From the NCBI GenBank assembly GCA_002633005.1, contig NMRA01000003.1:2723117-2787116 (forward strand): DNA of 64,000 nt. Reading direction: 5' to 3'. This DNA comes from Phoronis australis. Taxonomy: Eukaryota; Phoronida; Phoronidae. The first letter of the stretch is position 1. Every line of letters starts with the position of its first letter. Below the pieces are notes generated by a model. That model was not told where the DNA came from. It was given only the letters and a program-made list of their open reading frames with translations, and made no database searches. Shown one piece after another: positions 38,501 to 50,500 of the stretch. The position numbers and the translations under genes are program-made.

Positions 38501-41500
38501 AAGTTCTTGTACAAATCCATTAACTACCTACTAGGTGCTGTGAAACAAGTCGAGTTTCTAATGAACGCAAATAAGCTCAGCTTATATCTCATGTCTCCAC
38601 TAAAAAAACATGCTGCGAATGCTCAGTCATTGACTCTCTTTCACCTGATGCAAGCGTAAATGACAGTATGAGAGCCACTGAAAACTAGTTTTTGCTTAAC
38701 CTGACAACAAATCTGGCTGTTTTATTGTAACCAATGTACACTACAATTACTGTGATTAGTATGAAGGTAGTTCAAAGGTCAGTGAGCATTTAACCTCGCT
38801 GTACGCGGATAACGAATGACATGACGTAAATTTCAGCTCATCTCGTAACTCTCTGTCCATGGTGGCTCTGACATATCTTTCATCCTAGTTCCTCTCCAGT
38901 TTTGCTGTTTTCATTGCCCATTTAGATGCTTGTCAAGTGTTTTCATTAAAAATCACATTCTATCTTACATCAAATCAATAAAGGTTTAAAATATGAGGTA
39001 CATGTACTTACTCTGAACAGTTTCTGTATCGTCATTCACAGTATAAACGTGGTCAACTGTTTGATTCTCTCGCCTGTTATCTACAAAGTCGCCTTGTCGT
39101 ATGATTTGTTTTAAGTCATTCACATGTTAATGAAGTTAACTTTTTTACCACATTTTCATGTGACTAACAAGCCAGTTTACCTTGACGATAACATACCTGT
39201 GTCGCCACCATAAGATGGTGTTAATCTGTGAATCTATGGCTGTAATCCATTTATTGTAGAAGTCGTTATACAGTTGTGAAGTGTTAATGCCCACTGTGTC
39301 AGTCTGTGTATACCTTTGGTCTGTGTAGAAGACGGAGCGTGCCTTTCCTTCCTCTCTCTCATGTCTCCACTGTCAGTATCTAGGGGGGATGTTGAGCTTG
39401 TGCTAATGTCAGTCAATACTAATGTCAATAGATAACCATTCTAGAATTTCAAACGGCACGTTCTGTTATGTGACGTATCATATTTTCCTGTATCATATTT
39501 TATAAGCCTCGGTCATTTGTATAACATTTATGCTTCTTAATGTATTGAAATGTGAGCCCATGAGATTTTAATTTCGTATTCTATGACTTTGGAGTAAGTA
39601 ATAAAAATGTCTGGGTGTATTCACCTCTGCTCCATATTAGTATTCATGAGGCCACCTGACAGGAGAGTTTGGGGTAAATATTGACTCTGTCACAAAGCCT
39701 ACTCCATACTCCTTTATAGGTCCGTATTTACTCCTGTCGATCTATCTGAAATGGACTATGATATGCTGGTCATACACCTGTTTACTCACTATTCCTGTCC
39801 CTAATTGCATCAAAATTTACTGTATGCTTCATGGTCATTTGAGGTTGTGCTCTTAACATCACAGTCATTGTTCAGTCAACTGTCACCATTTGTCCTAGGA
39901 AATAACCAACATCTTTTATAATTGGTTTCGCCTGCTTTGCGATTTGTCATTAGGTTGTATGTTTAGGTGTCCCTGCATGTGCTAATGGTTTTTGGTCAAT
40001 TGGAAAAACAGAAAATATTGTAATGTTATATAAACAATCTTAATGTGCATCATATGAAGATTTTGAAGCCATTTAGTTTATAGATTACTTAGGTCTTCCT
40101 GTTTAGTATACATCACTTGGCTCTTCACGTTTAACATGATGTGGCCTATCTTGCAATTTACCAGTTTGTGTGGTGGTTATATCTCACTTAATGAATTATT
40201 TTAGTTTACAAATTTCTTGCCCTTCTGTTAAATTCTTTTTTCAGTAGAATTCTGTCTAGCATCGAAACACAAAATTTATTGTTCATCTTTTCATTTAGTT
40301 TAGCTGTGTGTTCTCTGTAGACTTATACTATCTACAGCAAATACTAGGTACAGTACTGTACAATCTATTCAATGCATACTTGTTCAAAGCTTTTACTGTT
40401 TGATGAATTTGGATTAAAGCCATCAGAGTGCATCTCCTAAGTCAACATTTTTGTTTATCAAACACTGAGAACAAACAATGTTGCTCCATAGTAAAACAAG
40501 GATTTGCCCAGTTTGAATATTTTGGACTGTTTACCGAAAGAGTTAATCAGCTTGGGTCCAGTAGTGTAGGTCCCATGCCATCCTTTTAATGGATATTGAG
40601 AGAGAACCATCCTGAGTTTGTGTGGGCTAAAGGACCACACCTGCACTTTTTATAAAGGATTCTCAAAAATCGTCTAGCGGTAATTACACTTCGTTAACAA
40701 AGTTGTTACACCTTTCTGAATTATTTTTTGTTTTCGTTTTATGCAAGTTTTCATTTTTTTCATAAAAATCATTAAGTTGTGTTTTTATAGCCTCTCATAC
40801 AGTCATGGAACATTTTGCAAAACAATTCATACAGTTTTTGGAGGACAGTGGTTACATTTTTCTAGGGCCCTGCATAACCTTATGTAGACACTACTGGCCT
40901 CTTTGAACTGTTACTTGGTATGACTTGATCCCTGATATTTGAAGTCACAGTTGTTTATGCTTAATGTTTTGTTCAACTTCTCGGTGAACAAAAACAAATC
41001 CAAGAATAAAGAAGCCCATAGTAATGTGCTTTTGTGCAACTGACTTTGTAAATTGTAGCAGGACAGCTTTTTTCAAGCCTATTTGCCATTAATTTACATG
41101 CAGAACTGGACTTACATATGACTTATTCACCAGAAAGTGAGGTCACAACTGAGCTACGTTCTAATATTCTGCATGGGTTAATAACTTTTGCCTGACAGAT
41201 TAAATTCTTTAATACTATGAAAACGTGTTAATAATCCTCGTGATAAGATCCTGGAATACTTGACTATCATTAGATATGTACCATGTGCACGATAGAGCCA
41301 CTGTTCAACGAGTGACAGTGCCAACTTCAGACATTTCTCACCATTTTAATCTTTGCCACCTTAGCTTGTGATAAAACAGTATTTAATTTATTTCAGTTTT
41401 CTAATCTTAATTCAACACAGTAAACAACAATATATGAACGTGTCAGTTTAGTCAAGTTTGCTTACTTGCCCCGTGTGATTAACGTCTGGTCTATTTGCTG

Positions 41501-44500
41501 TTGCCAATGGAGGTTCAAAGTACATGTTACAACTGTACCTAAGTACTTACCAACAGTCTTTAAATCTGTCAATGGCTTGCATTGAGGTCTGTCACCTCCA
41601 AAGGGCGTTGATAACATTTTGTACTTCTCAATAGAATGATTGATACCATTATAAGCTGTGCTGCCAGACCATTATCCCCTCATGAAGATGCAACTTGGTT
41701 TATGAAGAGGATTCTTTCTTTACCGCCCCTGGCTATTGGTTAATAACTAGGCTCAGCTCGTTCTCCTAATCCTTAGTTTCAGTTATAATACAATTTTTAT
41801 TCATTTACAAGCCATTGGCAATTGGCTCAAAATACTTGAATGTCCAATACCTTTATAGCCAGTCAAAGGTTTGCAAGTAGAGACCTGAACAATTAATTAG
41901 CTTCTCTATTGCGACAAACAATTAAATACAGTAAGTAGGGTTGCCAGGATTAAGCTACTTCTATGTAATTAGATATTATTTGCCTGTTCACACAGAGTGG
42001 AGAGGTACCGTCTTAACAAAAAGTGTTTTTGTTTGTTGTTGAAAATTCCAGTAGTCTAAGAGCTTTGTTTGGCATATAATAATGTTGTATGTTGGAGATG
42101 CGTCTTGGTCCCTAGCTTACGCTGGGCTGTTATGGACAGCAGTTGTGAACTTGAGCAAGCACTACTGTATGAAAAAAGTGAGCAAAAAAATTTAACTTGA
42201 AATAAATTTCAAAATGAGAATTTTTAAATATACCATGTTATGCAATCTTTGGTTCTTGTTTTGAGGGGGAAACCTTTGTTGTGATTTTTAAATAGATACG
42301 TCGCCTTAGGAATCTGCTGGATGGCACTGTTAAATGCCCAGAACGTATAGTGCATGGCAACAAATGACAACGTCTGTCCGTTTTCTTAAAGGAGACAGGC
42401 AGACTTGAAAAATTCCGTCACGAAGAACCATTACTGGGCTCTCGTGCTTAGGTCAGGTGTTTGGTGCAATGGGCCCAACCATGAGGCCTGCACCGCAAAT
42501 GACATCAGGCCACCCGCAGTGTTCTTATGCGCCCACATATTTATATGTGGGTGCAGCCGTCATCTCTGTCTGGGCGTGTGGGCGTCCGAGGCTGTATCTC
42601 CTAAACCCCTTACAGGATCTTATTGAAATTTGGCAGGTGTGTTCCTATGGTGTTGACGACAGAGGGCAACGAGTTTTGGACCGACCCGAATACCGCTGTG
42701 CCCCCTAGTGGCAATTTTAGTTTTTTACGTTTGCCTCTGGATCTTCAATGGTCCTCAACCGATTTTCATGAAATTTGGCACATTGGCATCTTTTAATGAG
42801 GTGACGGTATCCTCTCATTTTCGGATGGATTCGAGGTATTTTGCGCCACCTAGTGGCCATTTTTACTGTTTTGGAATTTGTTTTTTTTGGCGTCCATCCC
42901 TCCATCAACCGAACCACTCTAAGGATGATTGTGAAAATTGGCATGCATGTTCTTACTATGAAGAGGACGGTTGACGATGATTTTCCGATGACTTTGACTA
43001 CTATGGCACCTCCTAGGGGCAGTTTTGTTTGTTTTTGCGTCCATGGCTGTATCTTCTAAACGCTCTACAAGATCTTTATTAAATGTAGCAAATGTGTTTT
43101 TATAAAGTTGATAACGGAAGGCAATGACTTTCTGACGGGTCTGACTAAGACTGCCCTCTAGTGGCAATATAATTTTTTCTGTTTTCCTCTGTTTCTCTGA
43201 AGTTCCTTGACGAAATTTCATGAAATTTGTTAAAAAGTTTTCTTATAGAGAAACGGTGACATTTTCCGGTTTTCAGATGGATTCGACATACTTTGCACCA
43301 TCTAGTGGCCATTTTTTTCTGTTTTCTAGTCTGTTTTTGCCGTCCGCCCTCTGTCAACCAAACCAATCTTAGGATGATTGTGAAAATTGGCTTATATACT
43401 ATTAGTGTGAAGAGGACGGTTGACGATGATTTTCCGGCTTCAATTACTGTGGCAGTTTTTTTGCGCCCTTAGCTGCATCTCCTAAGTCCTCTGCAGAATG
43501 TTTATTAAATTTAACTAATGTATTTATATGACATTGACAACGGAAGACAGCAACTTTCATACGGATCCGATGAACCTCTGTTCCCTAGTGGCAATTTCAT
43601 TTTTTTCTGTTTTACTGAAATTTCTTGACGGATTTTCATGAAGTGTGGTAAATAGTTAGTTAGAAAAACTGTGAATTTTTCATTTTTTTGATGGATTCAA
43701 AATATTTTGCACTATCTGGTGGCCATTTTTATGATACAAATAAACACCCTAGAAGCATACTGTTTGCAGTGCATTTGTTGGCGCATTTCAACGCTCCGCG
43801 TTGCTCTTGTTTATTATAATTAATGAAACAAGTGATAAAATCTTGGACAGAATGGAGTTAATTGATTGCTTCAGCTTGACATAATCCAGTTTGAAGTTTT
43901 ATAAGTTTGACCTAATTAGTTGTGGCTTTACAGTAGATGACAATTTGGATGGTCTTGTAGTAGGGAAAGCAACCAGTTTGGGAAGTCTGGTTCTGTGGTG
44001 ACATTTTGTCATTCATTGCATTATCGTGATTAAGAATTTGAAATGGATAGGAGTCTTCTGATTGGTCTTTATTTTACTAACAATTTACTCCCGTGAATGG
44101 CCAACATGTCCTGGGATCTGTTTTACTGAACGAACGATAGTGTACAGTTAGTTGTACTTTCAGCTTCACAATTGCTGTGATATGGGATTGATTTTAAGCC
44201 ATCATCGTAAAAGTATTACATTGATTCTACACTGATGTTCAAAAAATTGTCGGTTCTATGTTGTGATAAAAAAGTCATGTATTGTTGTGGGCATTCACGT
44301 GGCTCTCATTATGTTTTCAGGTGGGTCGTTTCTGTGGAAGCCTGTTACCTGTGTTCATAGTGGTCAATCTCTTGATGACCCTTGGTCAGCAGCTGTGCGA
44401 GCCAGGTAAAATGTGTTTTGTATACTTCATTTACTTTTTGTGGATTTTTATGAAATTTGGCAAATGTCTGACCGTGTGCCTACTATATTCTCTGCCACTT

Positions 44501-47500
44501 TGTGGCAATTTTTAAAATCTGAGTCGTCTGTTTTGGCATCTGCCTCACTATCCACCAATTACTACTTTAAAAAACATGAAAATTGGCAGATGTGTTCCTG
44601 ATTAAAAGGCTACAGCTGACGTTTATTTTTAGACAGGTTCTACTCCTGTGGAGTCCCCTAGTGGCAATTTTGTTTTTTGCGCCCGCGGCTATATTTCACT
44701 AACCCTTCACAAGATATTGATGAAATATGGCTGATGCGTTTCTATGGAGCTGACAACGGATTATGACAAGTTTCAAACCATGGCTAGTGTTAAGTTTTGC
44801 ACCGATGTAACAACTAAAAAATTAATCGCAGGCGATCTGGTACACATACCAGATGTGCACAGGTCACTCAGGTGGGCTCACGGCACTGATCACCTGGAAC
44901 CATTTAATTATCTTATGTTACTACCTAGCTATAAGTGAGCCGAAGAGATAGAGTCCTGACTCACGGGTCTAGCTGTGTGCCCCAGAGTAAGACTGGAGTC
45001 ACTGGAGCCATTGACCTCGAGTAAAGGAAACAGACACTTATCCCACTGGTACACATTGCGTCCTCAATGTGACCACTATGGTGTCCCCCAAATTGTCATT
45101 TGCCCCTGCCCTAATGGCTGCCAAGTTCTTTGATGAATCGTCATCAAATTTAACTTTTGTGTTCCAAATTAGGAGAACACATCTGATATTGATTTTTTGG
45201 GATCCCAGTTCTGTGGAAATATTTGAAAAATGAGCCTCCTAAAGTATTTATGGTTTTCAAGGCATATGCTGGACACATAGCAGCACTCTACATTGCTCAT
45301 GAATGTTTATTTTTCACTTGTCCTTAAAAAATTTTAGTTATGTATGGTTTGTGAACTATTTCGTAACGTAATGTGGTGTGGTCGTGCTCTTTAGATGCTA
45401 TCAAGTCATTTGCCGACTCCCATCAATCTTATGCTGATAACTGGCGTCTTGTACCCTGGGTATCCTTGATCTCCTATATCCTGAAGTAAGTATTTTAAAA
45501 CAGCCGGGGATATTGAATTGAAAAACCGCTGAACAGGATATTTGTATTCTTCAATAATTCTGATCTCTAGCTTATGGAATCAGTTGCTGGTCAAAGTATT
45601 ACACAGTATTTTTTATCATCTAGTTTTGCCATATTTAGTGTGTTGTTGGGTCTGTGTGGATGTGCAATGTAGGTTGTATGGTATAGTTCTGGATGGAAGA
45701 ACGAAAACTAAATCGTTATCCCGTACCTGAAATTAATGCTTTTTATTGATGGTGTTCTGAAAAATATCATTCCAAAACTGTTGATAGCCTTACCGGATAA
45801 AACATTGAAACTGCCAATTTCATTAATATGTTAATTGCAGTCTCACTCTTTCTATCTGCCTCAGTTTTGTTCTGCTTTTACTGGAGTGGCAGCGCCATCT
45901 TTTGGCTGAAAAACAAAACTAAAAATAAATTTTGTCAAGTCTTTATGCTACTTGGAACAAAAAAAATGTATCGCTAGTATGAAGATAATTTTGTAATAAG
46001 GTTTTTTTCTTAAATTTTAAAACTATTTCGTGTTAAAGAGAGTCAGTTGTTATTATTACAGGAGAGATGTGGTTCATTGGTTTCTTGCTCATAGCGGTAT
46101 CCCTGATGATGACTTAGTCAGCCTTGGCCACAAAAGGATCTCATTCGGCTTAATGGTCATTCTGCTATATTTGATTGGTTATGTATTGGTCAGGATACAT
46201 ACTGTTGGTGTTGAGGTAGTGGTCAGCTCTATTGGGACGGTCATCAGACTGTATTGTGGTTGGTAAGTGTTATATGTGTAGACTGGTCAGTTATGTATTG
46301 GTAAAGATACATGCTGCTGGCATTGAGGTAGTGGTCAGCTCTGTTGGGACGGTCTTCAGACTGTATTGTGTTTGGTAAGTGATGTATGTGTTGATAGAAG
46401 TGTAAACCTATCAACTGACTCCCTCGTATTGTACACGAATGACTTTCGATATATTTAGCAGCTGATCCTTTAAGTAGCTTTACACCGTCGATCTGTCCAA
46501 CAGGCAAACCTTTTATGGTAACCTCTTACCACAAGATTGGTCTTGGCTTGTTCCTTACTCCACTGGGAAGTAATTTCTGGGTTTGCCAAAAGTGACAAGT
46601 TTATGAAGCCATAATACCATGCTGGGCACATGTAATGACACGCATTGAGAAGCAAACTTATAGAAACCGATTTGAAACCGTTTCCATGACAGTAGGTGGT
46701 CTAAAGCAAAATTTGTCTTTTGTGATGGAAGGCAGGTTTACAGTCAGTTTAAAAACTTGTGGTAATAATTTAATTTTGTTGTTAAGACAAATTGCATCAC
46801 AGGTTCATGGTCCATCAAGCCAGTTATTGACATCCAACTCTCTGCTGGTCATCTTAAGGTGAAGTTACCAAATGTAGCTTGTTTGTTAGATGCAACATAC
46901 TTTCAATTCTATGCTGTGCTAGTGTTCAGAAAGTTGAGAATATAAATGTTAAGTGAGCGTTAATTTTTAATATCGCTGTATCTTTACGCTGGCACCAGTC
47001 CCCCGTGTGTAGTCTTTAATCTTCTCTTCTATTTCAGTCCTAGTTCATCCTTTGCTGCAACACTGTTGGTTACACTGCAGTCAACTGTGTTGCTAGGCGC
47101 CTTATATCTGGCCCTGTTCTATTGTGGTGCTGCTGCCCTTCTTGTGGTCCTTATCCTGGCCTTGCTCAAGGTAAAACCTCTTTACTAGAAATTAAAGGGT
47201 TCTGATTCTATGTGAACAAGGAAGTCAGATTTGCCTATTCCTGAAATTTACCCCAAGAAGATGGCTGTAAACTATACGAGCATTCACTTCAGTCATCAGC
47301 TACATGATAAATTGTGTCTAAACTAGAGGCGTAAGTGACACAAATTTGCTTAATCGACGTCAGCTATGTAATGGCTGTTGTACTTTGCTTCAGGCCGTGG
47401 CTGCATTTACAAGACAATCGCCCAGCAGACACATCCAGCTTACTTTGTTGTTGCTGTTACTATGGTTACTCATTCTAAACGGACCATCATGTATTGTTTG

Positions 47501-50500
47501 GTTAAAGAACTTCAGGTGAGTCTTGTTAGCAGAATTTCCACGTAGAATGTACATAAGGCAAAGGGCAGTAGAATGTGTTATTTAAAAGTGTGCTTCAGTA
47601 ATTTTTTGAAGTATTAAATTTTTGTTTTGGGTAGTAACGACAAAAATTTCAAAATTGAGTCTTCCTGTTTAATCAAATTTAATATTAGCTTCCGAAATTT
47701 TAGGATTAATGTTGAAGATTTTAGACAAATTATTGAAACTTCTAGTGCGTTTAAATACGAGCCATCATCAAATAGTGGAGCCAGGCTATATTGATTTGTA
47801 ACATGAGCAAACCAAACCGAGAGCGAAAGTACCCGCTCAGCATGATGATGTCGCCACTTTCACAACAGAAAACTGCGTAAAATTGCCATGTACAGGGCTA
47901 CTGTATGTCCGCTGGGCTGGTTTTCAAATTCGCCATGTTCACCTAATGATCTGACAGATTTTGAAATACCAGATTTCTGTGATATCTAAATCAACTATAC
48001 AGCGCTATTGATTCACTTGCAGTTGAGCATCTGATGTCAATTAAGACAAGATCTACTGTGTGAATCTTATGCCTTTATTTGCCAGCTAAAACACACCTTG
48101 TTGCTCCTTTTCCTCAGGTTCTCTACCTCTCTGAAGACAGACCCATCTAAACTTCCATCACTTATATGCTGCACCCTTATGCTAGTCTCCAGTCTACTAC
48201 CTCACCATGTTAACAGGTAAGATAACTTCATACAATAGCGTGTGTACCTTTATGAGGTCTGTTGGTGTGAAACTGTGAATGGCATATTTGTTCAGACATT
48301 TTGCCATATGTTAAATATTATGCCATGCTTTACTTGCTGATGTTGCATTTTGATTCAGGTAACTTTTTGAATAAATTATTTCTGTGCTGTCTTCCTGTAT
48401 TGGGCTCTGACACTAGTTAATTGGAATGGTGCCGTCATCTCTGTCCTGTGTGCAGCCATATTGCGTTCACCCATCCACCTTGCGTCCATTTGTCTTGCTC
48501 AACTAATGTTGATTTTTGTATGAATCCAACTTGTGGATCCCCCTTGTATGTTCCCCCTTGTGGCAGCTTTACTTTTTGCGCCTGCCTGTGTGCAAGTATC
48601 AATTTCCTTAGCTGGAGCTTCATGTAAATTGACAGATGTGTTTCTAAAAACAAAAAGGTGGCACCTGCCTATGATTGCCCTGTTCTCCAATCTTTGTGCC
48701 CCCCAGCAGTACTTTCAGTATTTTAGTGTCCGTTTTTGGGACCCACTTTCCTATCTGCCAAATGGTTTCAAAATCTGAGTCATGTTGTTTGTATTAGCGG
48801 CAACATGTCTTTAGCTGCTTTGATTATTGCTACGCCTCCTAGTGGCAATTTTTGTATTTGCCTCAATATCTACCAAGTTGATGAAGGGTCTTGGTGAAAT
48901 TTGCAGTTAATTTTTTAATATCCCTTAGAGAACAGCATTTGTCCACATATAGTCAGTTTAGACTTTATTTATTTATTTATTATTGTGATATTTAAAATGA
49001 GGGTGGCCTCTTCAGTGATAGCACTGCTTTCCAAAAGGGCCCTCAAAAGACTTGTGCTGTGCCCACAATTTTATCAGTTCACTATGCTCGCTTGGTATCC
49101 ACCATTCTACCTGCCAAACCCCTTGAAAAATCATCAGATGTTGCCAAATAAATTTCTGTTAAGGTGAGCATAACAGGTGTCAATTAATGGATGTATGCAA
49201 CTGCTGCAATGCCCTCTTGTGGTAGTTTTAGTTTTCTTTGCTGCAATAGTACCACAATTGCATCGTGTTGATGTTCAAATTATTAGCATTGCTCTCGTAG
49301 ACTTGATACTATGTATGTACTATGTTCACTGGAGTTGCACACTCTTTACTTGAAGATGTAAACAAGAGCAACGCGGAGCGTTGAAATGTGCCCACGAATG
49401 CATTGCAAATGGTGTGCTTTTAGGGTTATTTATTTGTATCATAAAAATGGCCTAGATGGCACAATAACATACAACCCATCCAAAAACAGGAAAATGCCAT
49501 ATTTCATAAAAATCTGTCAAGGAACTTCAGAGAAACGAAGGAAAACAGAATAAAATGAAATTGCCACTAGTGGGCACAGTGTCCTTAAAGTCGTCGTCGT
49601 CTGTTGTTATCTTCATACAAATACACCTACTAAATTTAGTAAAGATCAGTGGGTTTAGGAGATACAACTATGGGCGCAAAACTAAACTACCACTAGGAGG
49701 CGCAACAGTAGTAAGTCACCATCATCAAAGGTCGTCTTCACACTGAGAACATATATGTCAATTTTCAAATGATTTGGTTGATACAGGGGTGGACACAAAA
49801 AACAAGATTGGAAAACAGCAAAAATGGCCACTAGGTGGTGCAAAATATCTCGATTCCATCCAAAAACAGAAAGATAGCGTCATCATACCAATAGATGCCT
49901 ATATTTAAAATTTTATCTGAAAATCTGTTGAGGAGTTAAACGTAAAAAAACTAAAATTGCCACTAGGGGGCACAGCAGTAGTCAGATCTGTCCGAAAGTC
50001 GTCGTCATCCGTAGTCAACATCATATAAATACACTTGCTAAATTAAGTAAAGAACGATTTAGGAGATACAGCCATAGGCGCAACAAAAACAAAACTGCCA
50101 CTAGGCGACGACACAGTTGTCGAAATCATTGGAAAATCATCGTCAACTGTCCTCTTTATAGTAAGCACATACCTGCCAATTTTCACAATCATCCTTTGAG
50201 CGGTTTGGTTGATAGAGGGGTGGACGCAAAAAAACGGACTCAAAAACAGTAAAAATGACCACTAGGTGCGTAAACTACATCGAATCCATCCGAAAATGGG
50301 AGGATAGCGTCATCTCACTAATAGGTGACTACATACCAAATTTCATGAAAATCCGTTCAGGACTTTTGAAGGTACAAAGGTAAGTGTAAAAAACTAAAAT
50401 TGCCACTAGGGGGCACACCGGTAGTCGATTCCGTCCGAAAGTTCGCTCATGCCGTCCCATTCATGAATGGAACATATGTGCCAAATTTCATGAATGCATG

